Shown here: positions 38,138 through 48,260 of the stretch, in pieces
Layout: the number at the start of each line of letters is the position of its first letter
Numbering within the stretch: position 1 is the first letter of the stretch
Source of the DNA: an uncultured Rhodospirillales bacterium
GTDB lineage: Bacteria > Pseudomonadota > Alphaproteobacteria > Rhodospirillales > JABHCV01
Direction of reading: 5' to 3'
DNA length: 64,000 nt
NCBI GenBank assembly: GCA_938092065.1
Contig: CALKND010000005.1
Location: forward strand, 62,001 to 126,000
The notes under the pieces: model-generated
What the model saw: only the letters and a program-made list of their open reading frames with translations
Databases searched by the model: none
What the model was told of the DNA's origin: nothing
Made by a program: the position numbers and the translations under genes

Positions 38138-38739
38138 TTAGTTACCCTGAAGCAAGCCTTTACTAATTTTTTGAAGGCTTTTGCTCGGTGGCTGATGGCG
38201 TGTTTGGCTTTTGGTTGCATTTCAGCGAAGCTAACTTTCATACCATTGGCAATAAAAATTGGATCGTATCCGAAACCTTTATTGCCTCTTGGAGGCCAAA
38301 CCATGTGTCCAAAGACCTTTCCTTCAAAGGACTCAGCGTGGCGATCGGGCCAGCACAATGTCAGTGCGCATGTAAAATGTGCACTTTTATCATCAAAGTT
38401 TTTGAGCTTTTGTTGAATTCTTTTCATTGCTGTACCAAAGTCTTTGTTAGGCCCGGCCCAGCGAGCAGAGTAAATCCCTGGTTCATTATTTAATTTGTGA
38501 ACTGCGAGGCCTGAGTCATCGGCTAGGGCAGGTAATCCTGAGGCTAAGGCGGCGGAGCGGGCTTTAATTTTGGCATTGGCGACGAAAGTCAGGCCGTCTT
38601 CAACAGGTTCTGGAAGGCCGAGATCCCCAGCCGAGACTACATTTACATCAAAAGGTAATAGGAGTTCTCTAATTTCACGCACTTTACCTAAATTATGGCT
38701 AGCGATTACAAGTTTGCCATCTTCAAACATGCGGGTCAT
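38134..38739 (-). CDS. rdgB: non-canonical purine NTP pyrophosphatase (RdgB/HAM1)
   Basis: Removes dITP, ITP and XTP from the nucleotide pool. The 201-residue product has [61 protein letters not shown] and [14 protein letters not shown] ribosome site GAGG about 7 nt before ATG 38739 favours this start over the ATG three codons later. It lies between rph and hemW, a usual alphaproteobacterial order. Confidence 0.96.
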   Translation of the reverse strand: MTRMFEDGKLVIASHNLGKVREIRELLLPFDVNVVSAGDLGLPEPVEDGLTFVANAKIKARSAALASGLPALADDSGLAVHKLNNEPGIYSARWAGPNKDFGTAMKRIQQKLKNFDDKSAHFTCALTLCWPDRHAESFEGKVFGHMVWPPRGNKGFGYDPIFIANGMKVSFAEMQPKAKHAISHRAKAFKKLVKACFRVTK

Positions 38740-38749
38740 AAGTTTTTCC

Positions 38750-39469
38750 TCAGCTTAGACTAAGTATATGTCGCTGCATGACAACTAACTCATCAATACC
38801 CTTACGGGCTAGTCTCATTAATTCACCAAACTGATTTGGTGAGAATGGCTTTTCTTCAGCTGTTCCTTGTATCTCGACGATACCCTGTTTACCCGTCAAT
38901 ACGAAATTTGCATCAGCCTGTGCAGAGCTGTCTTCTTTATAGTCTAAATCAAGAACGGCAATTCCATCATAAAGGCCACAAGATACGGCAGCAACTTGAT
39001 CAATTAAGGGAATGCTTTCTAGGATTCCAAGATTTACCATGCGTTGGAAGGCTAGATGCAAGGCGATGTAAGCTCCTGTAATTCCCGCTGTGCGGGTGCC
39101 ACCATCGGCCTGAATTACGTCACAATCAACTGTGATCTGCATTTCACCCATTGCAGTAAGATCGGTAACCGCCCGCAAAGAACGTCCAATTAAACGCTGA
39201 ATTTCTTGTGTCCGACCCGATTGCTTTCCTCTTGCGGCTTCGCGGCCCATGCGTGAGTCAGTGGAACGCGGTAACATGCCATATTCAGCAGTAACCCACC
39301 CTTTGCCAGAGTTTCGCATCCACGGTGGGACCCTTTCTTCCACACTGGCCAGACATAATACTTGCGTTTCGCCCATTTTTATTAGGCAGGAGCCTTCTGC
39401 ATATTTATTTACGCCGGTGTCAAGTTTAATTGCTCGAAGTTCATCTATGGCACGGCCTGAAGGTCTCAT
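38750..39469 (-). CDS. rph: ribonuclease PH
   Basis: Phosphorolytic 3' exonuclease that trims tRNA ends. The 239-residue product has [75 protein letters not shown], and [23 protein letters not shown] with the phosphate/metal-binding residues. It diverges from hrcA and is followed by rdgB. Confidence 0.97.
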   Translation of the reverse strand: MRPSGRAIDELRAIKLDTGVNKYAEGSCLIKMGETQVLCLASVEERVPPWMRNSGKGWVTAEYGMLPRSTDSRMGREAARGKQSGRTQEIQRLIGRSLRAVTDLTAMGEMQITVDCDVIQADGGTRTAGITGAYIALHLAFQRMVNLGILESIPLIDQVAAVSCGLYDGIAVLDLDYKEDSSAQADANFVLTGKQGIVEIQGTAEEKPFSPNQFGELMRLARKGIDELVVMQRHILSLS

Positions 39470-39581
39470 TCTAGTTAGCCCCTTTCCTGTTAAAAGCTGA
39501 TCGCAAGCTAGATCAAATAATCACTATGTGGAAACACTTAATTACTCTTTACGCGGGCTTGCGTTGACGTGATAAGATTTG

Positions 39582-40640
39582 ATGGCTACATTTTTGTCTA
39601 TGATCCCAGAACTTGATGAGCGCTCTCGTGAAATATTTAAGAATATTGTCGATGCCTATGTAGCGACTGGTGAGCCAATTGGTTCACGTACCTTGTCAAA
39701 ACGTTTAAGCTCATCACTGTCTCCCGCGACTGTAAGAAATGTGATGTCTGACCTCGAAGACGCTGGTCTTTTGTTTAGCCCTCATGCATCTGCAGGGCGA
39801 TTGCCAACGAATGCGGGCTTGAGGCTATTCGTAAACGGTCTACTTCAGACTGGCTATTTAACGAAGGAAGACCGTCAGAGCATCGAAGGTCAGTGCCAGG
39901 CGGAAGGGACGTCTGTTGAAGGGCTTTTGAAGGAAGCTACCTCTGTTTTGTCTGGACTCTCCAATTGTGCTGGATTGGTGATGGCTCCAAAGACTGACGT
40001 TCCCTTGAAGCATATTGAAATGATTTCTCTCCGCCCCGGCCGTGCCTTAGTTGTGCTTGTGACGGAAAACGGAATTGTTGAAAACCGTGTTATCGATATT
40101 CCTGCAAATCTTCCCCCATCAGCTTTGGTTGAAGCCTCAAATTTTTTAAACGCGCGTATGATCGGCAAGACCTTGGGCGAGGCCCATGCACAAATTATTA
40201 CTGAACTTGATCAGCATCGCGCACAATTGGATAGCCTGACTAGTAGCGTTGTTAAATCTGGCCTTGCTAGCTGGGCAGGCGGAGATGAAGGTGGCACCCT
40301 TATTGTTAGCGGCCAAGCCAATCTTTTAGAAGACATTAAAGCTACGATGGACCTTGAACAAATACATTCCTTATTTGAGGCCCTTGAGACCAAGGATACA
40401 ATGCTTAAATTACTGTCATTAACAGATGTCGCAGAAGGTGTGCAGGTGTTTATAGGATCGGATAATCAGTTGTTTGGAATGTCGGGGTGTTCAATGATTT
40501 TTGGCTCATTTAGTGATAGTCGTGAACAGGTAGTTGGCGCAATTGGAGTTATTGGACCAACGCGAATGAACTACTCCCGCATAGTTCCCATGGTTGATTA
40601 TACGGCAAAACTTGTAGGCCGCCTAGTCGGCAATCGCTGA
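39582..40640 (+). CDS. hrcA: heat-inducible transcription repressor HrcA
   Basis: Represses chaperone genes by binding CIRCE inverted repeats; activity is tuned by GroEL. The 352-residue product has a winged-helix start (LDERSREIFKNIVDAYVATGEPIGSRTLSKRL, SPATVRNVMSDLEDAGLLFSPHASAGRLPT) and the GAF-like middle and C-terminal region (IGPTRMNYSRIVPMVDYTAKLVGRLV). ATG 39582 is preferred over the preceding TTG. No CIRCE element was seen in this window, so its target is probably groESL elsewhere. Confidence 0.96.
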   Translation: MATFLSMIPELDERSREIFKNIVDAYVATGEPIGSRTLSKRLSSSLSPATVRNVMSDLEDAGLLFSPHASAGRLPTNAGLRLFVNGLLQTGYLTKEDRQSIEGQCQAEGTSVEGLLKEATSVLSGLSNCAGLVMAPKTDVPLKHIEMISLRPGRALVVLVTENGIVENRVIDIPANLPPSALVEASNFLNARMIGKTLGEAHAQIITELDQHRAQLDSLTSSVVKSGLASWAGGDEGGTLIVSGQANLLEDIKATMDLEQIHSLFEALETKDTMLKLLSLTDVAEGVQVFIGSDNQLFGMSGCSMIFGSFSDSREQVVGAIGVIGPTRMNYSRIVPMVDYTAKLVGRLVGNR

Positions 40641-40671
40641 AATAAAATTTAACAAGAAAGAATTAATAACA

Positions 40672-41463
40672 ATGTCACAAGTTACAGATCAAAACACAGA
40701 ATGGGAAAATGAGGAAGAAAATCCCGGAATTCCTGATGTTGATGAGGAAAATATTTCAGGGGAATTCGACAGTGATGAAAATGAATTACACTCTGATGTA
40801 GACCCTAAAGGTTTAGGTGATGAAGTTGAGATTCCTGACTTTGCTGGAGGCGATAGTCTAAATGAGCTCCAGGTAGAGCTTGCGGAGACAAAGGACCAGC
40901 TATTGCGTGCGGTTGCTGAAACAGCAAATGTACGCAGGCGAGCTCAACGGGAAAAAGAAGATGCAGGTAAATATGCCATTACAAACTTTGCTCGCGAAAT
41001 GCTCAGCGTTTCAGACAATATGGTCCGAGCCTTGGCTAGCGTACGATTAGAGGAGGAGAAGCAGGCTAATTCAGAAATTAGTGCAGCAGTTTTGCTTGAA
41101 CGGTTTAACAATTTTATTCTTGGTGTGACGATGATTGAAACTGAAATGAAAAAGACGTTCGAGCGTATTGGTATCGAACAAATAGAGCCGATAGGTCAAC
41201 CTTTTGACCCAAAATATCACCATGCCTTATTTGAAGTAGAAAATCTTGATAAGCCTTCGGGAACAGTTATTCAAGTTATTGAAGCAGGCTATTTATTGCG
41301 TGAACGCTTGTTGCGTGAGGCTAAGGTTGGCGTTTCAAAAGGTGGCCCTAAAGTGATCGCTGATGAAGTGGTTCAAGAAAGTGATGTATCTGAAGCCGAA
41401 GATGCTGCCCATGCCTACGAGCCGTCAGCTGAAACTGGCAGTAAGGTCGATAAAGAGCTTTAG
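40672..41463 (+). CDS. grpE: nucleotide exchange factor GrpE
   Basis: Exchanges ADP for ATP on DnaK. The 263-residue product is longer than usual (about 200). A highly acidic N-terminal region (1-60) precedes the coiled coil (LQVELAETKDQLLRAVAETANVRRRAQREKEDAGKYAITNFAREML) and the beta-wing domain (GIEQIEPIGQPFDPKYHHALFEVEN, VIQVIEAGYLLRERLLREAKVGVSKG). The tail is also acidic. It is 31 bp after hrcA and upstream of dnaK. Confidence 0.95.
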   Translation: MSQVTDQNTEWENEEENPGIPDVDEENISGEFDSDENELHSDVDPKGLGDEVEIPDFAGGDSLNELQVELAETKDQLLRAVAETANVRRRAQREKEDAGKYAITNFAREMLSVSDNMVRALASVRLEEEKQANSEISAAVLLERFNNFILGVTMIETEMKKTFERIGIEQIEPIGQPFDPKYHHALFEVENLDKPSGTVIQVIEAGYLLRERLLREAKVGVSKGGPKVIADEVVQESDVSEAEDAAHAYEPSAETGSKVDKEL

Positions 41464-41627
41464 GCGGGGAAAAATTTCTTGAGATGGTTGCGCCGTTTGA
41501 ATTAGCTACATATATAACCCTCGAAAGCTTCGCCTTTCAAATATTTTAATATAAGGGGGGGTCCCGGCTATTGCGCCTCAATGGGCATTAAAAAGGGAAG
41601 CCGCTATAAAATTATAAAGGATTAGAC
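41464..41627 (+). promoter_or_regulatory. grpE-dnaK intergenic region, possible dnaK promoter
   Basis: A weak sigma-70-like pair, TTGCGC (41488-41493), 17-nt spacer and TATATA (41511-41516), precedes dnaK. A short GAAAG/CTTTC stem lies just after it. AAAGGA at 41616 is the dnaK ribosome site. A CTTGAG at 41478 has no well-spaced sigma-32 -10 partner. Confidence 0.35.
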
Positions 41628-43580
41628 ATGAGCAAGGTTATCGGTATCGACCTTGGCACCACAAACTCCTGTATCGCCCTTATGGACGGTAAGGACGCCA
41701 AGGTTATTGAAAACGCCGAAGGCGTCCGCACAACGCCCTCAATTATTGGCTTTACAGATTCTGGTGAACGCCTTGTTGGTCAGCCTGCAAAACGTCAGGC
41801 AGTGACAAATCCAGAGGACACACTGTTCGCTATCAAGCGTTTGATTGGTCGTCGCTATGATGACCCGCTGACTGAAAAAGATAAGGGTATGGTTCCCTTT
41901 AAAATCGTTGCTGGTGAAAGTGGCGATGCTTGGGTTGAGGCAGCGGGTAAAAAGTACAGCCCTAGCCAAGTCAGCGCTTTCACCTTGCAAAAAATGAAAG
42001 AAACGGCCGAAAGCTACCTTGGCGAGGATGTTACACAAGCTGTGATTACGGTTCCTGCTTACTTTAATGATAGCCAGCGTCAGGCAACCAAGGATGCTGG
42101 TAAGATTGCGGGCCTTGAAGTGCTGCGAATTATCAATGAACCAACAGCAGCAGCTCTGGCTTATGGGCTTGAAAAAAATGAGAGCGGCACAATTGTTGTT
42201 TATGACCTTGGAGGTGGCACCTTTGATGTGTCTGCTCTTGAAATTGGCGATGGCGTTTTTGAAGTGAAATCAACCAATGGTGACACATTTCTTGGCGGTG
42301 AAGATTTTGATGCCCGCATTGTTGATTACCTTGCCGATGAGTTTAAAAAAGATAACGGCATTGACCTTCGCGAAGATAAGTTGGCGCTACAGCGTCTAAA
42401 AGAAGAGGGTGAAAAGGCTAAAATTGAACTTTCTAGTGCAATGCAGACTGAGATAAACCTGCCGTTTATCACTGCTGATGCGTCGGGTCCAAAGCATTTA
42501 AATATCAAATTAACTAGGGCTAAGTTAGAGGCGCTCGTTGAAGACTTGGTTAAACGTACTATCGAGCCCTGTAAAAAAGCTCTTAAGGATGCCGGTTTGA
42601 CAGCAGGAGAAATTGATGAAGTGATTCTTGTTGGCGGAATGACACGTATGCCTAAAGTGGTAGAGGCGGTCAAGGAATTCTTCGGCCGCGAACCCCACAA
42701 GGGCGTTAACCCTGATGAAGTAGTCGCTATAGGTGCAGCTATTCAGGGTGGTGTCTTGCAGGGAGATGTCAAAGATGTTCTTCTGCTTGATGTCACACCA
42801 CTGAGCTTGGGCATTGAAACCTTGGGCGGTGTTTTTACCCGTCTCATTGATAGAAATACGACAATACCAACACGTAAATCGCAGGTATTTTCTACTGCCG
42901 AGGATAGTCAGACTGCAGTCACGATCCGCGTATTTCAGGGTGAGCGCGAGATGGCGGCTGATAATAAGGTTCTAGGCCAATTTGATCTTGTGGGCATTCC
43001 CCCAGCCCAGCGCGGTATTCCGCAAATAGAAGTAACTTTTGATATTGATGCAAACGGAATCGTTAATGTTTCGGCAAAAGATAAAGCCACAGGTAAAGAG
43101 CAACAAATTCGCATCCAAGCTTCGGGGGGATTAAGCGATGATGATATTGAAAAAATGGTTAATGAAGCCGAATCACACGCTGATGAAGACAAAAAGCGCA
43201 AAGAAGTAGTTGAAGCGCGCAATCATGCCGATGGTCTTGTTCACTCGACGGAAAGCAATTTAAAAGAACACGGCGACAAGATTTCTGAGGAAGACAAGCT
43301 TGTTATTGAAACTGCTCTTCAGGAACTAAAGACATTACTCGAAGGCGAAGACCCGGATCCAGATGAAATCAAGACCAAGAGCGATACCCTGAGCGAGCAG
43401 GCAATGAAGTTGGGTGAAGCCATGTATAAGGCTAGCCAAGCTGAAGCCGCAGAGGGGGCAAACGGAGATGCTTCTTCGGGCGAAGAAACCATTGATGACA
43501 CAGACGTGGTTGACGCCGAGTTTGAAGAAGTCGATACGGATGAAGCCCCATCCAATGAAAAAAAGAAAGAAAAAAAATAG
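41628..43580 (+). CDS. dnaK: chaperone protein DnaK (Hsp70)
   Basis: ATP-driven general chaperone. The 650-residue protein has the ATPase domain ([66 protein letters not shown]), the interdomain linker [22 protein letters not shown], the substrate-binding beta-domain and a helical lid ending in an acidic then lysine-rich tail ([13 protein letters not shown]). Length is slightly above average. dnaJ follows. Confidence 0.99.
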   Translation: MSKVIGIDLGTTNSCIALMDGKDAKVIENAEGVRTTPSIIGFTDSGERLVGQPAKRQAVTNPEDTLFAIKRLIGRRYDDPLTEKDKGMVPFKIVAGESGDAWVEAAGKKYSPSQVSAFTLQKMKETAESYLGEDVTQAVITVPAYFNDSQRQATKDAGKIAGLEVLRIINEPTAAALAYGLEKNESGTIVVYDLGGGTFDVSALEIGDGVFEVKSTNGDTFLGGEDFDARIVDYLADEFKKDNGIDLREDKLALQRLKEEGEKAKIELSSAMQTEINLPFITADASGPKHLNIKLTRAKLEALVEDLVKRTIEPCKKALKDAGLTAGEIDEVILVGGMTRMPKVVEAVKEFFGREPHKGVNPDEVVAIGAAIQGGVLQGDVKDVLLLDVTPLSLGIETLGGVFTRLIDRNTTIPTRKSQVFSTAEDSQTAVTIRVFQGEREMAADNKVLGQFDLVGIPPAQRGIPQIEVTFDIDANGIVNVSAKDKATGKEQQIRIQASGGLSDDDIEKMVNEAESHADEDKKRKEVVEARNHADGLVHSTESNLKEHGDKISEEDKLVIETALQELKTLLEGEDPDPDEIKTKSDTLSEQAMKLGEAMYKASQAEAAEGANGDASSGEETIDDTDVVDAEFEEVDTDEAPSNEKKKEKK

Positions 43581-43672
43581 GCAATTAAACATTCCAACTT
43601 TTAACTAAAAAACCACCTTAACGAGTTTAGAGAAAAACGTCGGGGCGGTTGTCCATTAAGGCTCAGATAAAC

Positions 43673-44791
43673 ATGTCCAAGGAAGATTTCTACACACTTC
43701 TGGGTATTGAGCGGGATGCAGATGGGGATGATATAAAAAAAGCCTACCGCAATTTGGCTATGAAATATCACCCCGATCGTAACCCGGGAGATGAGGAAGC
43801 GGAACGAAAGTTCAAAGAAGTCAACGAGGCCTATGAGGTCTTGAAGGACGAAGAAAAACGTGCGGCTTTTGACCGATTTGGTCACTCTGCCTTCGAGCAA
43901 GGCGGTCCTAGTTCAGGAGGTGGTTTTGGTGGTTTTTCTGATATTTTTGATGAAATGTTTGGTGACTTTGGATCCCAAGGTGGAGGTAGAGCCGACGCTG
44001 GGCGTGGCTCGGACTTGCGCTATAATATGGAGATCACCCTTGAAGAAGCATTTGAAGGCAAAAAAACTAATATTAGGGTACCTACATCTGTTTCCTGTGA
44101 CGGGTGTAATGGTTCTGGTGCGGCTGGTGGCTCTGCACCAGTAACATGTACCACTTGTGGAGGGCATGGTAGAGTCCGTGCGCAACAGGGTTTCTTTACG
44201 GTAGAGCGCACTTGTCATTCTTGTCAGGGCATCGGCCAAGTAATTAAGGTGCCATGTTCCATTTGTGGAGGCCAAGGTCGAATTCACAAGGAAAAAAACT
44301 TGGCGGTTAGCATTCCTTCTGGTGTTGAGGATGGTACGCGTATTCGTCTTGGTGACGAGGGCGAGGCTGGATTGCGTGGCGCTCCTGCAGGTGACCTTTA
44401 TATTTTTCTGTCGCTGAAGCCTCACCGTCTGTTTAAGCGCGACGGCGCCAATATCCATTGTCGTGCGCCTATACCCATGACTACGGCGGCTCTCGGTGGG
44501 AACATCGAAGTGCCAATGGTAGAAGGCAAGCTGACTCGGGTCTCCATTCCGACAGGGGCTCAGTCGGGACAGCAGCTTCGTTTAAAGGGTAAGGGTATGC
44601 GTGTTCTAAGGTCGGATGCTCGCGGTGATATGTTTGTTCAGCTAGCTGTAGAAACTCCTGTCTCCTTGAGTAAGAAGCAGAAGGACCTACTTAAGAAATT
44701 TGAGTCTGAAAGCTCGCACGAAAAACATAGCCCCGAATCTCATGGCTTTTTTGACAAGGTCAAGGACCTGTGGGAAGATTTAAAAGAATAA
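43673..44791 (+). CDS. dnaJ: chaperone protein DnaJ (Hsp40)
   Basis: Co-chaperone that delivers clients to DnaK and stimulates its ATPase. From ATG 43673 the product is 372 residues: J domain with HPD at 33-35, Gly/Phe-rich segment ([24 protein letters not shown]), four zinc-finger CxxCxGxG repeats ([32 protein letters not shown]) and the C-terminal client-binding domains. An in-frame start 8 codons upstream is less typical. It ends shortly before dapB. Confidence 0.97.
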   Translation: MSKEDFYTLLGIERDADGDDIKKAYRNLAMKYHPDRNPGDEEAERKFKEVNEAYEVLKDEEKRAAFDRFGHSAFEQGGPSSGGGFGGFSDIFDEMFGDFGSQGGGRADAGRGSDLRYNMEITLEEAFEGKKTNIRVPTSVSCDGCNGSGAAGGSAPVTCTTCGGHGRVRAQQGFFTVERTCHSCQGIGQVIKVPCSICGGQGRIHKEKNLAVSIPSGVEDGTRIRLGDEGEAGLRGAPAGDLYIFLSLKPHRLFKRDGANIHCRAPIPMTTAALGGNIEVPMVEGKLTRVSIPTGAQSGQQLRLKGKGMRVLRSDARGDMFVQLAVETPVSLSKKQKDLLKKFESESSHEKHSPESHGFFDKVKDLWEDLKE

Positions 44792-44804
44792 AGGGTCCTG
44801 TAGA

Positions 44805-45602
44805 ATGAAAGTTGGAATAGTTGGTTGCGCGGGGCGTATGGGACGTATGTTGATATCCGAGATATTGGTTAATGAGGGGGTGACGCTTATCGGCGGCACA
44901 GAACATAGTGAAAGCGCTTTTGTGGGTCATGATATTGCTAAACTTGCTGGTTTTGATGAAACTGGAATTATTGTTGGAAGTGATACTGATGCCCTTTTCT
45001 CAGTTTCTGATGTGGTTATTGATTTTACTTTGCCGCAAGCAACTATTAGCCATACGCAAGGCGCCGTCAAATATGGCACAGCCCTAGTCGTCGGCACCAC
45101 GGGCCTGAACAAAGAAGAACAGGCGGCAGTTGTAAAAGCATCAAAAAGTGTGGCTGTTATTCAGGCGGCAAATTTTTCTATAGGTGTAAATTTGCTACTT
45201 ACGTTGACCTCACAAGCTGCAAGCGTGCTAGAAAACGACTACGACATTGAAATTTATGAAATGCATCATCGTCATAAGGTAGATGCACCCTCAGGTACCG
45301 CCCTAGCACTTGGTGAGGCGGCGGCGAAAGCTCGTGGCGTAGATCTGGTGTCAGTGTCCGAGCGGATCCGAGATGGCAATACGGGAACACGTAGCCCAGG
45401 AAATATTGGCTTCGCCACGTTACGAGGTGGGGATGTGGTTGGTGATCACTCTCTTATTTTTGCTGCTGATGGCGAGCGCTTAGAGCTAACCCATAAGGCA
45501 TCAAGCCGAAGAGTTTTTGCACGCGGTGCAATCCGTTCTGCCAAGTGGTGTGAGCACAAGGCACCTGGACTTTACTCTATGCGCGATGTACTTGGTTTAT
45601 AA
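44805..45602 (+). CDS. dapB: 4-hydroxy-tetrahydrodipicolinate reductase
   Basis: NAD(P)H-dependent step of lysine and diaminopimelate synthesis. The 265-residue product has the Rossmann VGIVGCAGRMGRMLISEI, VVIDFTLPQATISH, GTTGLNKEEQ and the substrate motif YEMHHRHKVDAPSGTALALGEAAA with the catalytic His-Lys, and GFATLRGGDVVGDHSLIFA. It is 13 bp after dnaJ, an order common in Alphaproteobacteria, and likely shares its transcript. Confidence 0.97.
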   Translation: MKVGIVGCAGRMGRMLISEILVNEGVTLIGGTEHSESAFVGHDIAKLAGFDETGIIVGSDTDALFSVSDVVIDFTLPQATISHTQGAVKYGTALVVGTTGLNKEEQAAVVKASKSVAVIQAANFSIGVNLLLTLTSQAASVLENDYDIEIYEMHHRHKVDAPSGTALALGEAAAKARGVDLVSVSERIRDGNTGTRSPGNIGFATLRGGDVVGDHSLIFAADGERLELTHKASSRRVFARGAIRSAKWCEHKAPGLYSMRDVLGL

Positions 45603-45727
45603 GCAAATATCGTTTTATCAAGCATATTACTAAGCAGCTTTATTATATTGCTAAAGTCTAACGTCATATTATCGCGCTTGGATGGTTCGCTGGCCACATT
45701 AATTTCCTGCATCAACAAAGAGAATAA

Positions 45728-46378
45728 ATGAAGAGAGCTAATATTGAATTATTTTATCAGACGCTGTCCGATCAAGATCCAGAACCTAAGGGAGAACTTC
45801 ATTGGATAAATGTGTATACCCTTTTGGTTGCAGTGGTGTGCTCAGCCCAGGCTACGGATGTAAGTGTTAATAAAGCGACTAGGCCACTTTTTAAAAAGGT
45901 GACAACCCCAGAGGCTATGCTGAGGTTGGGAGAGGGAGGTTTAAAAAACTACATTAGGGCTATTGGTTTGTTTAATACCAAAGCTAAGAATGTTATTAAA
46001 TTGTCCCAAATTTTGATTGATGAGCACTCGGGCGAGGTGCCAGAAAATCGCACTGCCCTTGAACGGTTGCCTGGTGTTGGGCGTAAAACTGCCAGCGTCG
46101 TCATGAACATTGCTTTTGGCGCACCGACCATTGCAGTTGACACGCACATTTACCGTGTTTCAAACCGGACTGGGCTGGCAGTTGGAAAAACAGTCTTGGA
46201 GGTAGAAGAAAAGCTTGAAAAGGTAACCCCCGAGCATTGGAAGTTGCACGCACATCATTGGCTAATATTGCTTGGGCGCTATGTTTGTAAGGCTAGAAAA
46301 CCTGAGTGTTATCAATGTGTTGTAAATGACATTTGTACCTTCAAGGGCAAGATATTAGTTAAACGTGTTAACGATTAA
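45728..46378 (+). CDS. nth: endonuclease III
   Basis: DNA glycosylase/AP lyase that repairs oxidised pyrimidines. The 216-residue product has the helix-hairpin-helix RLPGVGRKTASVVMN with the catalytic Lys120, Asp138 in AVDTHIYRVSNR, and the [4Fe-4S] motif CKARKPECYQCVVNDIC. These residue numbers match E. coli Nth. The 3' end overlaps the convergent lipoprotein gene by 11 bp. Confidence 0.97.
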   Translation: MKRANIELFYQTLSDQDPEPKGELHWINVYTLLVAVVCSAQATDVSVNKATRPLFKKVTTPEAMLRLGEGGLKNYIRAIGLFNTKAKNVIKLSQILIDEHSGEVPENRTALERLPGVGRKTASVVMNIAFGAPTIAVDTHIYRVSNRTGLAVGKTVLEVEEKLEKVTPEHWKLHAHHWLILLGRYVCKARKPECYQCVVNDICTFKGKILVKRVND

Positions 46379-46826
46379 CGCGTAAGGCCTGAAGAAAACA
46401 ATTGTCTTGTGATTTTTTGTTGATACTACGACCGCGAACTTCAGCGTGTCTGACACGCAACTCATTGGATTGTTGCTTGTCCACATATAGGAAGATATCC
46501 AGCAAACACTCTTTTTTTCGATATTGCCATATTTCAGCAGGCGGGTCGTAATGCTTGAAGTCGGGGATGCCAAACATCTTTTGGACGCCCTCTTCAAAAA
46601 GTCCTGTCATTTGCTGGGGGCTAAGGGTGTATAGATCATTGACAACATTTAGCATGTGTCTTTCTGGCTGCAGCATTGTGACTGGGCCTAGATGGGCAAG
46701 ACCATCATTTCTATTTGATGCATGGGGTACTCTTGTGTTTGGCTCCTGTTGCTTGGAAACGACACACCCGCTCAGAGCCGTGATCATAACAAAAGCAAAA
46801 AGTGTGAGATTTGGTATCGTGGTCAC
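46368..46826 (-). CDS. small lipoprotein of unknown function
   Basis: A 152-residue product with a signal peptide and lipobox LSGC (Cys21) after a GTG start that overlaps the bactofilin stop (GTGA). The mature part, with LSPQQMTGLFEEGVQKMFGIPDFKHYDPPAEIWQYRKKECLLDIFLYVDKQQSNELRVRHAEVRG, resembles the small beta-domain of SmpA/OmlA-like envelope lipoproteins, but this is only a resemblance of pattern. Coupled to bactofilin, it may serve the same envelope process. I do not recognise a characterised homologue. Confidence 0.75.
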   Translation of the reverse strand: MTTIPNLTLFAFVMITALSGCVVSKQQEPNTRVPHASNRNDGLAHLGPVTMLQPERHMLNVVNDLYTLSPQQMTGLFEEGVQKMFGIPDFKHYDPPAEIWQYRKKECLLDIFLYVDKQQSNELRVRHAEVRGRSINKKSQDNCFLQALRVNR

Positions 46827-47383
46827 ACCGTGCTAGTATCCTTACTCGCCACATCAAGGGCCTTCATATCGCCGGAAACTTCACCGCCAGCCTCAATTAT
46901 GATGCTGCCATAACGGACTGAGCCGCTTATTTTTCCGCTAGATAGAACAGTCAGTTTTTTATTAACCGTCAAGTCGCCATCAATCTGGCCACTGATTATT
47001 GCTTCATCGACTTGGGCACTACCCTTAAACACACCGCTTGAAGCCACTTCGAGCAAACATGCATTATTGAGGGTAACTTCAACATAACCTTCCACTACAA
47101 GATGCTCACAGGCTGAAATTTCACCACAAAGTCGGATATTTTTTCCAACCACCAAGCGTTTTGAGTCTGCCTCACTTTGGTGAGGGTGTTCTAAGTGATT
47201 GTGACGATTTGGAATAGAAGAAACATTAATATAACGCACAGGTGTTGGTAAACTTGAGTTTCCTCCCACCGGATTTGGCACCTTTTTTGGCGCGTGTGTT
47301 CCCTTGGATGTAAATGGTTTTATAGGCGGAGCATCGATGCTGCTTTTGTTTTCGTTATCTTTGTCCTTGTCTCGCCGGAACAT
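46823..47383 (-). CDS. bactofilin (polymer-forming cytoskeletal protein)
   Basis: A 186-residue bactofilin, which assembles into filaments without nucleotides and organises cell-wall or stalk-related enzymes in relatives. A Pro/Lys-rich, disordered N-terminal 75 residues is followed by the right-handed beta-helix core (RLVVGKNIRLCGEISACEHLVVEGYVEV... ISGQIDGDLTVNKKLTVLSSGKISGSVRYGSIIIEAGGEVSGDMK). GGAGGGG sits 5 nt before the ATG. The gene is between the CysZ-like gene and the coupled lipoprotein. Confidence 0.92.
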   Translation of the reverse strand: MFRRDKDKDNENKSSIDAPPIKPFTSKGTHAPKKVPNPVGGNSSLPTPVRYINVSSIPNRHNHLEHPHQSEADSKRLVVGKNIRLCGEISACEHLVVEGYVEVTLNNACLLEVASSGVFKGSAQVDEAIISGQIDGDLTVNKKLTVLSSGKISGSVRYGSIIIEAGGEVSGDMKALDVASKDTSTV

Positions 47384-47406
47384 ATTTTCCCCTCCAGAAA
47401 TAATAT

Positions 47407-48069
47407 TTAGGTGCGGTGACTAAAATCTTCGAATAAATGAACCATCATTCCTGTGGTTATAATCGGAGCTAATAAATTTACAATTGGAACAGTTAACATA
47501 AACGCAACAAATATACCGACCAAAAAAAGCTGAAATGCGTGTTTTTTACGAAGGGCCTTTGCTTCAGAAGGCCCTGTACGTCGAAAGGCCACTATCTCGA
47601 AATACTCACGGCCTAGAAGATAACCATTTATGCTGTAGAAGACAAAAGGGAAAAATGGTCCCGTTAACAAGAAAGGCAACATTAGAATGTTTAAAAATAA
47701 CATAATAGCTAGAAAACGCAATGTTGTCAGCACTGTATTCGCGCAGGAAATGGCATTAGCAGGGGCCAAGTCTGGATAGTGCTTTCGTTCCACGGCGTTT
47801 GCTATGTCTTCAAGAAAAAAACCAATTACAACACTTATGGCTGATGGAAACAGCAAACATGTTAAAGCTCCTACTGCTAACCCACCCAGCCAGTCAATGG
47901 CAACTTCAAGTAATCCTATGGAAAAAAAATCTGTATTTATGAGTAGGGAACCAACTAACGTCCACAGCAAGATAAATACCGCAACTGCCGTTGCAAGGGC
48001 AATCCAGACTATCCGTCTTACTTTAGGATCTAAAATTTGATCCGCTGCCTTGATGAATGCTCTAATCAA
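47407..48069 (-). CDS. EI24/CysZ-like membrane protein
   Basis: A roughly 220-residue multi-pass inner-membrane protein of the EI24 domain family. Hydrophobic segments include IVWIALATAVAVFILLWTLVGSLL, LEVAIDWLGGLAVGALTCLLFPSAISVVIG and FLAIMLFLNILMLPFLLTGPFFPFVFYSINGYLLGREYFE, the last carrying the family's NGYLLGREYFE. CysZ members import sulfate, but many homologues are uncharacterised and no sulfate gene is near. The start is uncertain: TTG 48069 has AAGG about 8 nt upstream; the frame opens at TTG 48093. It precedes bactofilin. Confidence 0.8.
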   Translation of the reverse strand: MIRAFIKAADQILDPKVRRIVWIALATAVAVFILLWTLVGSLLINTDFFSIGLLEVAIDWLGGLAVGALTCLLFPSAISVVIGFFLEDIANAVERKHYPDLAPANAISCANTVLTTLRFLAIMLFLNILMLPFLLTGPFFPFVFYSINGYLLGREYFEIVAFRRTGPSEAKALRKKHAFQLFLVGIFVAFMLTVPIVNLLAPIITTGMMVHLFEDFSHRT

Positions 48070-48196
48070 TGTGCCACCCTTTTTTCTCAACAAAAAATTA
48101 GATCTAGATGTTTAGACTTAAATTAATGTGTCCGACAATATCATTATTCTCTGCTGAGTAAGTCATCAATCTCTAAGCCGCGGAGCTATCAGGCCC

Positions 48197-48224
48197 TTGC
48201 AAGCTAAGCCTTTGTCGCTATACT
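48197..48224 (+). promoter_or_regulatory. sigma-70-like promoter of the adenosine kinase gene
   Basis: TTGCAA at 48197-48202, a 16-nt spacer and TATACT at 48219-48224, 36 bp before the ATG. AAGGAG at 48246-48251 is a good ribosome site 9 nt from the start. Confidence 0.55.
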
Positions 48225-48260
48225 CCGCCGCCTTGCATTCCCGTTAAGGAGAGACTTGTT

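Noticed and set aside
42326-42700. 124-codon open frame antisense to dnaK
   Set aside because: Antisense frames in codon-biased dnaK genes are a common artefact; the sense protein is unambiguous.
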